Source: Christiangramia echinicola DSM 19838
GTDB lineage: Bacteria; Bacteroidota; Bacteroidia; Flavobacteriales; Flavobacteriaceae
Direction: 5' to 3'
Length of the DNA stretch: 64,000 nt
NCBI RefSeq assembly: GCF_000423065.1
Contig: NZ_AUHG01000011.1
Span: forward strand, 863,779-927,778
A model generated the notes under the pieces. It ran no database searches. It was not told where the DNA came from and saw only the letters and a list, made by a program, of their open reading frames with translations. A program made the position numbers and the translations under genes. How positions within the stretch are numbered: position 1 is the first letter of the stretch; each line of letters begins with the position of its first letter. Below are positions 1-9,031 of this stretch, piece by piece.

Positions 1-1572
1 ACGAACTCCGCTATTAAGTGTTGGGTACTCTATATCTGCTGAAAGGAAGTGTAAGGCATGACCAAATTCATGAAAAAATGTTTCGGCATCATCCCAGGAA
101 ACTAATACTGGTTCCCCCGGGGCTGGTTCAATAAAATTAGAATTGTTTGATGATAGAACCGGTTTGCCGCCCATCAACTCGTTATAGCTTCTATAGGTGG
201 TAGCCCAGGCTCCAGATCTTTTACCCTGTCGTGCATAAGGATCAAGGTACCAGAGTCCAATTAAATCTCCGGAATCTTTAATAGTCACTTCCCATACCTT
301 TACATCTTCATGAAAAACGGGAACACTACCTTCTTCTACAGGTGTAAAATTAAAATTGAATAATTCACCGGCAGTGTAAAATAATGCCTGGGTTAGATTT
401 CCTAATTCTAGGTACTGTTTTACTTCTTCACTATCCAGGTCATATTTTTCTTTGCGTACTTTTTCTGCATAGAACCTATAATCCCAGGGCTTGATCGTGA
501 TATTTGCGTCCTGTGAATCTGCGATCTTTTGCATGTCTTTTACTTCCTCTTCGACTCTTGCAAGAGCTGCAGGCCAGACTTTCATCATAAGATCCATCGC
601 GTTTTCAGGATTCTTAGCCATTCTGTTTTGTAATCTCCATTGAGCATAGTTATCATAACCTAAAAGTTCAACTCTTTCGTCACGTAACTTGAGGATTTGT
701 TTAACGATTTCATTATTATCATACTCATCGCCGTTGTCACCCCTGGAATAATAGTTTTTCCATACCTGCTCTCGGATTTCTCTTTCCGTAGAATATGTAA
801 GAAAAGGATCCATGGAAGAACGAGTATTGGTTACTGCATATTTACCATCGTTACCTCTATCTGCAGCTGCCTGGGCCGCAGATTTTATATAAGATTCAGG
901 TAATCCTCCTAGCTGGTCTGCATCCAGATAGATCACATAATTTTCTTCATCTGCCAGTACATTTGTAGAAAACTGGGTATATAATGCAGACAATTCTTTG
1001 TTTATCGCCGCGTACCTTTCTTTGTCTTTTTTGCTTAATTCGGCACCCTGCATAGCAAAATCTTCATAAATGAGATCTATCACTCTTTGCCTTGCCGGCG
1101 ATAATGGTTCTTTTTGAGACCTCTCGTAAACGGTTTTAATTCGATTGAAGAGCTTTTCATTCTGACTGATCTTAGAAGAAAATTCAGAAATTTCAGGAGC
1201 TAGTTCTTTTTGAACTTCTCTGAATTCAGGGCTGGAAACATTACTGCTGTAGATTCCGTAATAGGTAAAAGCTCGATCGAGTTCTTCTCCTGCTTTTTCC
1301 ATAGGAATTATAGTATTCTCAAAAGTAGCTTCCTCTGAATTTTCTGAAATTTTATCAATTTCAGCCAGATGTAATTCCATACCTTTTCTAATGGCTGGTT
1401 TTACATACTCAATTTTCATTTTATCAAATGCAGGTACCCCTTCATAAGGACCGTTCCATTCAGATAATAAAGGATTGTTCATAGAATTTTGTTCGTTTTC
1501 CTGGCCATTACAATAGCCAATTATTGAAACCAAAGCAAAGATGCTAAGGCCTTTTTTAATTCGAAATGTCAT
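1..1572 (-). CDS. M3 family zinc metallopeptidase (Dcp/oligopeptidase A-like), 3' end beyond window
   Basis: Reading from the ATG at 1572, the frame is open to the window edge (about 524 codons). An N-terminal signal peptide with a Cys near residue 21 suggests export, possibly as a lipoprotein. After a long helical region comes HEFGHALH near residue 500, the HExxH zinc site of M3 peptidases, followed by the family-typical run toward the third ligand, which is cut off. M3 enzymes are usually about 680-700 residues, so roughly a quarter is missing. The expected role is degradation of short peptides in the periplasm or envelope. The gene appears monocistronic; family assignment is firm, but dipeptidyl carboxypeptidase versus oligopeptidase activity cannot be decided. 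Confidence 0.9.
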   Translation of the reverse strand, partial: MTFRIKKGLSIFALVSIIGYCNGQENEQNSMNNPLLSEWNGPYEGVPAFDKMKIEYVKPAIRKGMELHLAEIDKISENSEEATFENTIIPMEKAGEELDRAFTYYGIYSSNVSSPEFREVQKELAPEISEFSSKISQNEKLFNRIKTVYERSQKEPLSPARQRVIDLIYEDFAMQGAELSKKDKERYAAINKELSALYTQFSTNVLADEENYVIYLDADQLGGLPESYIKSAAQAAADRGNDGKYAVTNTRSSMDPFLTYSTEREIREQVWKNYYSRGDNGDEYDNNEIVKQILKLRDERVELLGYDNYAQWRLQNRMAKNPENAMDLMMKVWPAALARVEEEVKDMQKIADSQDANITIKPWDYRFYAEKVRKEKYDLDSEEVKQYLELGNLTQALFYTAGELFNFNFTPVEEGSVPVFHEDVKVWEVTIKDSGDLIGLWYLDPYARQGKRSGAWATTYRSYNELMGGKPVLSSNNSNFIEPAPGEPVLVSWDDAETFFHEFGHALHFLSADIEYPTLNSGVR

Positions 1573-1834
1573 TTTAAATTTAGTTTTGATACTGGCCTGA
1601 ATATACAAAGAAATGGACTTTTAACCGTTACAGGTAATGAGAAAGTAATGATGTACCATGACGAAGAAAAAAGATGAAAATTTTAGAATTAAAATTGAAT
1701 ATTATGTATTTAAAAAATGGCTAACTCAACAAAATATACTTTGATGTAAAGTTTTGATTATCATTTACATATAGAGTGTGGGCCTGTTTCAAATGTTTTC
1801 AGACTTTTATGAGAAATATGATCTAAGGATTGAT

Positions 1835-2923
1835 CTAATTTTCCTTAACCTTTTTTGCCAGAGATTTTCTGGAGAGTACTTTTCGAGGAGAAATCCCATA
1901 CTTTTCCTTAAATATCTTTGAAAAGTAGCTCCTACTGGAAAGTCCTAATTCATAAACTACTTCACTAACATTTTTATTCCCTGTAGAAAGAATGTTTAAA
2001 GCCTTAGTTAGTCTTATATCCCTTATATACTCATTGACTGTCTTACCAAAAATAACATGAAAACCTTCCTGTAGTTTGTTAGAATTTACTCCGGCAATTT
2101 TGGACAGATCATTAACGGTTCCAGTATTGGCAATATTTGCATCTATATATTCAACAGCCTTTTCTATAGCCTTCATGTCTTTATCCTTGAGCCTCTTATT
2201 GCCAACATTTTGATCATCTTTTTTAAAACGGTTGAGCATATAGCTTAGGATTTCGAGAGCTTTCGCACCTATAAAATTGATCCTGGGAAATCCTTGAATA
2301 TCAGAATTCCTGATCTCTTTTATAGCCTCTGCAGTTTTTAAGCTATAACTTGATTTTTCTGAAATCCTGGTCTGAGCGTCGGTATCACTAAATAATTCGT
2401 AAAATATGGGTTCAAGATCCCGCAGATCGAATGAAAAATATTGCTGAAACTTTACCCTGTCTATTTCCAGATAACAAAGAACAACATCTTCGTTTCTAGG
2501 TATTATAAGGTTGTGTGTTTCTAGTTGTTTAGGAGCGGCGATGAGATATTCATGTTCTTTAACAGTATCTCCTTCTTCTTTGTTTCCAAAATTACTGGTA
2601 AGAGAACCTTCTACGCAGTAAATAAACCTGATTGGCTTTACCTGAAAATGGAATAACCTTAATTCAATATCTTCCTTAAAGTTGCAATGGTAAGTATGGA
2701 GACCTATTCCATTTGGAAAGTTTATAACCTTAATTTCTCCTTTACCTTTAGTTTCAGGAATCTTTAAATTATATTCTCCAAGTTGTTCAGTATATATAGT
2801 TCCGAAGTGATTTGCTAGTTCCGGAATAATATCGTCTACATCATTTAATTCTAAATGATAGGTTTCCATTTGTTGGTTATTTAATATTAAGCCAATTTTA
2901 AAAGTAAGATTACCTGCATTCAT
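1835..2923 (-). CDS. AraC family transcriptional regulator (paralogue of the one at 40610)
   Basis: The 362-residue protein has an AraC-type double helix-turn-helix in about residues 255-350, with the conserved second-helix pattern around SSRSYFSKIFKEKYGISPRK. The N-terminal 230 residues are a ligand- or signal-sensing region shared with the regulator at 40610-41626: both have INFPNG(I/V)GL, (Y/V)xxEGSL and GAKALE(I/L)L(S/T)YML. The N-terminal domain is not a recognisable sugar cupin and its signal is unknown. The gene stands alone. An inverted repeat overlaps its start codon, so it may control itself. The regulator call is secure; the target is unknown. Confidence 0.88.
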   Translation of the reverse strand: MNAGNLTFKIGLILNNQQMETYHLELNDVDDIIPELANHFGTIYTEQLGEYNLKIPETKGKGEIKVINFPNGIGLHTYHCNFKEDIELRLFHFQVKPIRFIYCVEGSLTSNFGNKEEGDTVKEHEYLIAAPKQLETHNLIIPRNEDVVLCYLEIDRVKFQQYFSFDLRDLEPIFYELFSDTDAQTRISEKSSYSLKTAEAIKEIRNSDIQGFPRINFIGAKALEILSYMLNRFKKDDQNVGNKRLKDKDMKAIEKAVEYIDANIANTGTVNDLSKIAGVNSNKLQEGFHVIFGKTVNEYIRDIRLTKALNILSTGNKNVSEVVYELGLSSRSYFSKIFKEKYGISPRKVLSRKSLAKKVKEN

Positions 2924-2936
2924 TCTTGTAAGAATG
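2921..2936. promoter_or_regulatory. Inverted repeat over the AraC start codon
   Basis: CATTCTT-GT-AAGAATG has 7-bp perfect arms and a 2-bp spacer. It includes the start codon of the AraC gene (2921-2923). A site here could block translation as a small hairpin or bind the regulator itself. This is inference from position only. Confidence 0.3.
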
Positions 2937-3068
2937 ACAGTTAAACTTATACTAAATGATAATTAAAAATAATGTAACTATTTGATTATAAGGCGTTAAT
3001 AAAGAGTCCTGTTTTTTTATTTTCTTAAAAAAGCTAAGTGCTTTTATCGGCAAACAAGATTTGATTCG

Positions 3069-3167
3069 ATCTATACCGGCTCAATTTCAGATCCTCAATT
3101 CAGGGAGATTTATGCCCCAGTGGATGGTTTTGTAATTAACGAAGGAAGTAAGATCAACGTTCTGTAA
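3069..3167 (+). pseudogene. Possible remnant of a lipoyl/HlyD-like C-terminal domain
   Basis: An open stretch of 32 codons ending in TAA reads SISDPQFREIYAPVDGFVI and then NEGSKINVL. The APVDGxVxxxG pattern is typical of biotinyl/lipoyl-like hairpins in membrane-fusion proteins or AstE/AspA-type enzymes. No start codon or preceding coding region is visible, so if real it is only the 3' tail of a lost gene. Weak evidence. Confidence 0.25.
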
Positions 3168-3179
3168 TTCAGGAAATCA

Positions 3180-5738
3180 TTAACCCAACTCCTTTCTCAA
3201 AACCTCTAGTGGCGGACTTTTGATTACTCCTAAACTATTACCTAATCCTATGCCCATTACCAGTAAAATGATCCCTGGTAATAAAACTAAAAATGGAATC
3301 CAGGAAGGAATAAAAGTGGTTTCAAATACAAAATATCCAAGTAACTGACTGCTAATTAGGGAAAGTAAGATTCCCGAAAGAGCTCCCAGTATTCCAAGGT
3401 ATAGATATTCGAGTGCCAGGATCTTAAGGATCTGCTCACTTTTTGCTCCCAGCGTACGTAAAAGGACACTTTCTCTAATACGTTGATATTTACTGGTTCG
3501 AACAGCTCCAATTAAAACTATGATTCCGGTTAGAATACTGAAAAATGCCATAAAATTAATGAGCCACGAAATTTTAGCGAGGATCTTTTCTATTACATTT
3601 AAGACCTGGCGCAGGTCTATGATGGTTAAATTCGGAAAGTTCTTTACCAGTTCTTTCTGTAGGCTAGCCGAGTTTTCATCATCTGGAACTTTTGTAGTTA
3701 GAACTCTGAATTGAGGAGCTTCCTCCAAAACACCGGTAGGGAAAACAATGGAGAAATTTAATTGCATTCTGCTCCAGTCTACTTGTCTGATGCTTGCTAT
3801 CTCTGTGTTAAGCAATACTCCCTGCACATTAAAGCTTACTTTATCTCCCACCGTAACTTTTGCGTCTTCAGCAAAATTATCACTAATGGATATAGGAATT
3901 GTGCCATTCTCTGAATTAGAACCTATCCATTCTCCAGCTTCCAGAACTTCAGAAGATATTAAAGAATCTCTATAGGTGGTCCTGAATTCATGATGTAAGA
4001 TCCAACCGTTTATGTTAGAGGTAGTATCTTCCCTGATCTCTGAGGCAGGTCTTCCCTTCAGGCTTTCTACCCGCATACTTACAATGGGAATATTTTCCAG
4101 AACCGGCATGTTCTGAGAATTGATCGTGTTTGCAACCGCTTCCTGTTGTTCAGACTGAACATCGAGTAAGATCATATTGGGGCTTTCAGCCTGTTCATCC
4201 AGAGATGCCTGAGCCAGTAGTAGGTCTTTTGTAAAGTATAAAGTGCTTATTAAAAAAGTTCCTATCCCAATGGCTAATACCAGGATCAAAGTTTGATTTT
4301 GAGGTCTGAATAAATTAAGAAGGCTTTGTCTGGGAATAAAACCCCAGCTGCTCGGGAAATAACGTTTGATGGCCTTCATAAATAAATTGGCAACCCCGGC
4401 CAGAAGAGAGAAGGTGATAATAATCCCTAAAACGAAGAATAATGAGTATTTCCAGTCTTCCAGTAGCCAGAATGCAAAAAGGAATATGAAAATAAAGATT
4501 GCACCTAAAACCAGTATACCTGCTTTTACTGATTTTGATCTTTCAGAATCCTGAACGCGTAGTGTTTGTAATGGTGAAACATATAAAGTCCCGATCAATG
4601 GATACAAAGCGAATAGAACTGACATCAAAATGCCCTGTAGAACACCAATTGCCATCACCCGGAAATCGAATGAAATTTCAATATTTATAGGTAATAGATC
4701 CTGAAGGATAAAAGGAAATAGCTGTTGCAGAAATAGCCCAAGTATAGTACCAACGATCCCGCCAATTAATCCAATTATTGCAATTTGAATCAGGTAAATG
4801 GAAAAAGTTTGCTTTTTACTGGCGCCAAGGCATTTTAAAACAGCTATAGCTCGTAACTTTTCTTTTATATAAATATGGATAGCACTTGCTATTCCCACAC
4901 AACCTAGCAATAAAGCGATAAAAGCGACCAGGTTCAGGAATTTACCGAAATTTTCATAGCGACGACCCATGCGCTCACTGGTAGAAAGGTGAGTGTCAAG
5001 ATCGGCGTCATTGTTATCGAGGATAGGGTCTATTTCCTTATCCAATTGCTCCAGGTCCATCTTAGGATCTGCTTTGAAGTAATAATTATACCCAATCCGG
5101 CTGCCTACCTGTACAAGTCCGGATTCTTCAATATATCTATGCGGAATAACAACCGGAGGAGCAATAGAACTGAAAACAGAACTGCTTCCCGGTACAGCTT
5201 TTAAAGCTCCTGCAACAGGTAAAACTACATTACCAATCTTAATACTATCTCCAGGTTCAATACCTAATTGTAGCATGACCGTGGCATCCAGAAGTGCCGC
5301 TCCGTTTTCCTGATATTCATTAGCAGCAGAAACGGGGTCTGTCTCCATTTCTCCATAAAAAGGAAAACCGCCTTTAATTCCTCGAACCCGAACCAGTTTG
5401 GTTCCCTGTTTGCCTGGAAATGCGGCCATGGAGGCAAAACTTATCTCCTCTGCGTCTGACCCTCCCAGGGAATCCATAATAAAAGTTACCCGTTCATTCA
5501 CAGGTTTATCACTATCTATGATATAATCGGCGCCCATCAGGGATTTAGATTGTAGCGCAATGTTCTCCTTTAGGTTATTACTGAAAGACTGTATAGAAAC
5601 CACCGCGGCTATTCCCAGGACTATAGATGCCATGAATAGCACCAGTTTTCTACTACTGGCTTTTCCGTCTCTTATAGCCATTTTCAAAAGCCAGCTGAAA
5701 CCTGCTTTCTTGGTACTTTTATAATTGGTTCGAGACAT
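3180..5738 (-). CDS. ABC transporter permease, FtsX/YbbP-like
   Basis: This 852-residue permease has one N-terminal membrane helix (about residues 30-52), a large extracytoplasmic domain, and two FtsX-type bundles: roughly residues 265-390 and 720-845, with extra helices around 405-510. That layout is the YbbP/MacB-superfamily type with two FtsX domains. It sits 2 bp downstream of an ATPase of the LolD/YbbA class and would form the export complex with it. E. coli ybbP has the same neighbours (ybbA and tesA), which supports the name. The substrate is unknown; lipoprotein or lipid extraction rather than solute transport is usual for this superfamily. Confidence 0.88.
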   Translation of the reverse strand: MSRTNYKSTKKAGFSWLLKMAIRDGKASSRKLVLFMASIVLGIAAVVSIQSFSNNLKENIALQSKSLMGADYIIDSDKPVNERVTFIMDSLGGSDAEEISFASMAAFPGKQGTKLVRVRGIKGGFPFYGEMETDPVSAANEYQENGAALLDATVMLQLGIEPGDSIKIGNVVLPVAGALKAVPGSSSVFSSIAPPVVIPHRYIEESGLVQVGSRIGYNYYFKADPKMDLEQLDKEIDPILDNNDADLDTHLSTSERMGRRYENFGKFLNLVAFIALLLGCVGIASAIHIYIKEKLRAIAVLKCLGASKKQTFSIYLIQIAIIGLIGGIVGTILGLFLQQLFPFILQDLLPINIEISFDFRVMAIGVLQGILMSVLFALYPLIGTLYVSPLQTLRVQDSERSKSVKAGILVLGAIFIFIFLFAFWLLEDWKYSLFFVLGIIITFSLLAGVANLFMKAIKRYFPSSWGFIPRQSLLNLFRPQNQTLILVLAIGIGTFLISTLYFTKDLLLAQASLDEQAESPNMILLDVQSEQQEAVANTINSQNMPVLENIPIVSMRVESLKGRPASEIREDTTSNINGWILHHEFRTTYRDSLISSEVLEAGEWIGSNSENGTIPISISDNFAEDAKVTVGDKVSFNVQGVLLNTEIASIRQVDWSRMQLNFSIVFPTGVLEEAPQFRVLTTKVPDDENSASLQKELVKNFPNLTIIDLRQVLNVIEKILAKISWLINFMAFFSILTGIIVLIGAVRTSKYQRIRESVLLRTLGAKSEQILKILALEYLYLGILGALSGILLSLISSQLLGYFVFETTFIPSWIPFLVLLPGIILLVMGIGLGNSLGVIKSPPLEVLRKELG

Positions 5739-5740
5739 AA

Positions 5741-6421
5741 TTAAACGTTTACCGTTTCCAGGACTCTACCGCCTTTAAGCTTAAGGATCCTTTGAGTTTT
5801 CCTGGCCAGTTCCATATCATGGGTCACTATAACCAGGGTTGTACCAGATTCTGTATTAAGATCTATAAGCAGCTCAACCACTTTCTTACCGGTTTCTTCA
5901 TCCAGGTTACCGGTAGGTTCATCAGCAAATAGTATAGCGGGTTTGGTGCTGAAAGCTCTTGCAAGAGCCACACGTTGTTGCTCTCCTCCTGAAAGCTGTG
6001 AAGGATAATGGTCAAAACGGTCACCTAAACCAACCTTATCCAGAAGTTCCTTTCCTACCTGTGATGCATTTTTATCACCTCGAAGTTCTAACGGAACAGC
6101 TACATTTTCCAGCGCAGTGAGCGTTGGGATAAGCTGAAAATCCTGAAAAACAAAACCTACTTTTTGATTTCTTAATAATGCTCTTTGATCTTCATTAAGT
6201 TCATTTATTAAGGTTCCGCAAAGTTCAATATTACCAGAATCTGGCTGATCCAGGCCTGCACAAAGTCCTAAAAGGGTCGTTTTTCCACTTCCGGAAGGTC
6301 CCACTATGGCAAAAGTTTCATTTTCTTCAATATCAAAATTGATGTCTTCCAGAACAGTTAGTTCTCTAGAACCACTGCTATAGCTTTTCTTCAATTTTTG
6401 AACGCTTAAAATTTTTGCCAT
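5741..6421 (-). CDS. ABC transporter ATP-binding protein, YbbA/LolD-like
   Basis: This 226-residue ATPase has Walker A GPSGSGKTT (about residues 40-48), a Q-loop in FVFQDFQLIPT, the signature LSGGEQQRVALARA, and Walker B FADEPTGNLD followed by a H-loop (VTHD). The ADEPTGNLD form is typical of the MacB/LolD/YbbA class that powers FtsX-type permeases. It lies 2 bp ahead of the YbbP-like permease, so the two should be co-translated. It is divergent from the TesA-like esterase with only 45 bp between, as in the E. coli tesA-ybbAP arrangement. Confidence 0.93.
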   Translation of the reverse strand: MAKILSVQKLKKSYSSGSRELTVLEDINFDIEENETFAIVGPSGSGKTTLLGLCAGLDQPDSGNIELCGTLINELNEDQRALLRNQKVGFVFQDFQLIPTLTALENVAVPLELRGDKNASQVGKELLDKVGLGDRFDHYPSQLSGGEQQRVALARAFSTKPAILFADEPTGNLDEETGKKVVELLIDLNTESGTTLVIVTHDMELARKTQRILKLKGGRVLETVNV

Positions 6422-6466
6422 CTTCTTTCTTTTAGGTTTCTTTATCTAAGCAAACAAAATAAAGAA

Positions 6467-7171
6467 ATGATTTCAATAAAACCCTTTAGATTAACAAGAA
6501 GCTATGCTTTGTTCTTAGGATTTATATTCATGCTTTTATCGGCATGCGGGAATAAAACTGAAAAAGAGAAGGAAGATGAGAAAAGTGAATCTGAAACTGA
6601 AGTTGTAGAAGAGGACAACAGTGTAATCCTGTTTTTTGGAGATAGCCTGACGGCGGGATATGGATTGGATCAGGGAGAAGCTTTTCCTGAAATTATTCAG
6701 GAGAAAATTGATTCCTTAAATCTAAATTATAAGGTGGTGAATGCCGGCCTTAGTGGAGAAACTACTTCTGGTGGTAAAAATCGTATAGACTGGGTGCTGA
6801 AGCAAAATGTAGACATTTTTGTTCTTGAATTAGGAGCAAATGATGGTTTACGAGGAATTCCGCTTCAAGAAACACGAAATAATTTACAGGAGATCATAGA
6901 TTTTGTTAGAGAGGAAAATCCTGAAATAAAGATCATCCTCGCCGGAATGCAGATACCACCAAATATGGGACAGGATTATACCTCAGGATTTAGAAATATT
7001 TTCCCGGAACTGGCTGAAAAAAATGAAGTGGAACTAATTCCGTTTTTACTGGAAGATGTAGCCGGTAATCCAGAGTTGAATCAAACAGATGGGATTCATC
7101 CTACTGCTGAAGGTCAGGAAATACTGGCAGATAATGTCTGGATCGTTTTAAAGGATATGCTGGAAAAATAA
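6467..7171 (+). CDS. SGNH/GDSL arylesterase or lysophospholipase, TesA-like lipoprotein
   Basis: The 234-residue protein starts with a signal peptide ending in the lipobox LLSAC, followed by a Glu/Lys-rich linker (to about residue 50). The SGNH hydrolase blocks follow: GDSLTAGYG with the nucleophile Ser, NAGLSGETT with the oxyanion Gly, LGANDGLRG with the Asn, and DGIHPTAEG with the catalytic Asp-His. This is the TesA/arylesterase pattern. It is probably tethered to a membrane in the envelope and hydrolyses acyl esters or thioesters. The divergent ybbAP-like pair suggests a linked function in lipid or lipoprotein handling, an inference from conserved synteny. Confidence 0.92.
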   Translation: MISIKPFRLTRSYALFLGFIFMLLSACGNKTEKEKEDEKSESETEVVEEDNSVILFFGDSLTAGYGLDQGEAFPEIIQEKIDSLNLNYKVVNAGLSGETTSGGKNRIDWVLKQNVDIFVLELGANDGLRGIPLQETRNNLQEIIDFVREENPEIKIILAGMQIPPNMGQDYTSGFRNIFPELAEKNEVELIPFLLEDVAGNPELNQTDGIHPTAEGQEILADNVWIVLKDMLEK

Positions 7172-7173
7172 AA

Positions 7174-7196
7174 GACATCTTATAAAGATGCCTTTT
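7174..7196 (+). terminator. Rho-independent terminator after the esterase gene
   Basis: CATCTT-ATA-AAGATG (7176-7190) followed by CCTTTTATTT, starting 2 bp after the stop codon. The short stem is extended on both sides by partly paired A/T bases. Confidence 0.6.
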
Positions 7197-7229
7197 ATTT
7201 GAAAATATGGCTAATTGCATTTAAAAATT

Positions 7230-8552
7230 CTATTGATAGATAGGCACTTTAAGACCTATATAAACATCGGCAGTTTTACTGGAATCAGATAAAAGTGTGG
7301 TAATTGCTGAAGCAGAACCAATTGTTACCGGTCCTAATCTAAATCCTGCGCCGGCTGAGAATCCATCATACTGTCTTATTCCCATTGGTAGATAAAAACT
7401 GAAAATTTTGGTTTCAAATCGGGGCGTGATAGAAATGGTATTTATAATTCTGTTTGCTTGTTTCTTATCCTCATTTATCAGCGATAAAGAACCATTTAGA
7501 CTTAAATAAATTCTTTTTCGAATTTCATAATCTGCGAGGAAATGTAAAGCCGTTGGTAAATTAATCTTACTATTTACGATCTGTTCGGTACCATTATAGT
7601 TTTCATCAAGGAATTCTTCAATAGTCTGATCCTCGAAATTACCGGTTTCAACACTATTATTCAGATCGTAGTTTGTGACTTCAGAATCATTATATGAGAT
7701 GCTTCCAATATCTGTAATAGAAAGTCCTAGTTTAAACTTGTATTTATTATCTTTTTTGGAAAGCGAATCTGGAGCAGTTGAGTTTCTATACTCATAAGTA
7801 AATCCAAGGTCTCCTCCAAAACCGGATGTCGTATTTTTAAATTCGATATCGTCAGTATCAAAGTCTGTAGCCAAACCATAATTTAGCGATCCCATGGTGG
7901 TTAAAATTTCGTTTGTGCCATTATAATTTCCCATAAGAGATGGCGTGTTGGCAAATACGCCTCCGGCACCTGCTAAGTATTTTAAGGTAACACCCCCTTT
8001 AAGGAAATGTACATCCTTTTGCATCAAAATTCTCCCATAAGTAACCCCGATTTCTCCCCACGCATGCACTGTTCCAGTAAAGTTTTCCATGTTAAAATCG
8101 AAATTGTCGCCTGAGTCAAAATCTTCAGACAGGCTTTCATACAGATTGCCATTAATATTATTTAGATTGAGAAAAGTTCTCACCCGGGTCGTAACACCCA
8201 AACTATGTATAGGAGCCAGGTTGAACATAAAGGAAGGCCCAAGGATATCAACATTTAGGAAAAACTGGTTATCTTCTTTTGGGTTCTTTTCCATGGAGTC
8301 CTCAAAATCAAAACCTTCTTCAGAATCTTTAAGGCTGCTTAGGTCGATTGCAAAATAGTCGCTTCCGCCAAACGCGCTAATAGAAAGAATGTTTATGTCT
8401 GTTTTCATTCGGCTATCAACAACGCTTGAAGGATTTAGAATTATTCCGTGAACGCCACTATAGTTGTCAATTCTGTGACCTATATACGATTGCGCATTAA
8501 TGGTTATAAAATTCAAACCAAAAATCAAACTTGTAAAAATTAACTTTTTCAT
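7230..8552 (-). CDS. DUF5723 family outer-membrane protein
   Basis: This 440-residue protein has a signal peptide (cleavage after about residue 20, NAQS). The mature start with YIGHRIDNYSGVHGIILNPS matches DUF5723 proteins of Bacteroidota. The rest alternates hydrophobic and polar residues in strand-length segments with many Tyr/Phe/Gly, and ends in a strand typical of an outer-membrane barrel (VYIGLKVPIYQ). No enzyme motif is visible. DUF5723 members resemble porin-like or PorP-like barrels, so a surface role is inferred. It appears monocistronic, with a palindromic site about 60 bp upstream. Confidence 0.75.
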   Translation of the reverse strand: MKKLIFTSLIFGLNFITINAQSYIGHRIDNYSGVHGIILNPSSVVDSRMKTDINILSISAFGGSDYFAIDLSSLKDSEEGFDFEDSMEKNPKEDNQFFLNVDILGPSFMFNLAPIHSLGVTTRVRTFLNLNNINGNLYESLSEDFDSGDNFDFNMENFTGTVHAWGEIGVTYGRILMQKDVHFLKGGVTLKYLAGAGGVFANTPSLMGNYNGTNEILTTMGSLNYGLATDFDTDDIEFKNTTSGFGGDLGFTYEYRNSTAPDSLSKKDNKYKFKLGLSITDIGSISYNDSEVTNYDLNNSVETGNFEDQTIEEFLDENYNGTEQIVNSKINLPTALHFLADYEIRKRIYLSLNGSLSLINEDKKQANRIINTISITPRFETKIFSFYLPMGIRQYDGFSAGAGFRLGPVTIGSASAITTLLSDSSKTADVYIGLKVPIYQ

Positions 8553-8607
8553 CCTCTTATAATTTAATTCTTAAACCGAAAATTACTTTATAAAAGAGGA
8601 GCAAAGA

Positions 8608-8625
8608 ATACCCTGATATAGGTAT
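8608..8625. promoter_or_regulatory. ATACC-N8-GGTAT palindrome upstream of the DUF5723 gene
   Basis: ATACC-CTGATATA-GGTAT lies 56-73 bp upstream of the start at 8552, followed by ATTTTAA. The same arms recur at 61672-61689 and, with a 6-bp spacer, at 11441-11456, each time upstream of a minus-strand gene. A shared protein-binding site is inferred. Confidence 0.3.
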
Positions 8626-8628
8626 ATT

Positions 8629-9030
8629 TTAAATTGAAGAAGGAGATAGTTTTTTCCTGATATAGTCGATAGAATAGACCGTAATAATTGATATTGCTGC
8701 CATTGTTCCTAAACTGCCACCGAAACCATCAAAAAAAGAGCCGGTTAATAGATATAATATGGAGAATATTAATCCTGAAACTCCAATGATCCAGAATCTC
8801 TTTATTACTCTGTTTGTGGCCATTCCATTAAAAGAAGCACCCATTATTACCAGAGGAATATTTACAGTTAGATTTTCATTTAACAAGGCTGGAAAAAAAT
8901 GAAAAAGACCACCTGCTATTACGGCAATTAAGGAGGATGCCAGAACTCCACCTAGTTGCAATTTGTTGTTCAGGTAAAAAGTAGAAATAGCTCCAAAGAC
9001 TCCTGCTACAAGTATGATTAGCGTATCCAT
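8629..9030 (-). CDS. Small membrane protein, tandem paralogue of the next upstream gene
   Basis: The 133-residue protein is almost entirely hydrophobic, with about four membrane helices. It aligns end to end with residues 60-184 of the protein at 9032-9586: both have GAI(S/F)T(F/Y)YL early, a Gly/Ala-rich middle, and a shared GFGG(S/K)LGT(M/I)A near the C terminus. The two genes are 1 bp apart and read together, so they probably form a heteromeric membrane complex or a duplicated small transporter. I do not recognise the family. The Gly-rich repeat could be a channel or packing motif. Confidence 0.6.
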   Translation of the reverse strand: MDTLIILVAGVFGAISTFYLNNKLQLGGVLASSLIAVIAGGLFHFFPALLNENLTVNIPLVIMGASFNGMATNRVIKRFWIIGVSGLIFSILYLLTGSFFDGFGGSLGTMAAISIITVYSIDYIRKKLSPSSI

Positions 9031-9031
9031 A

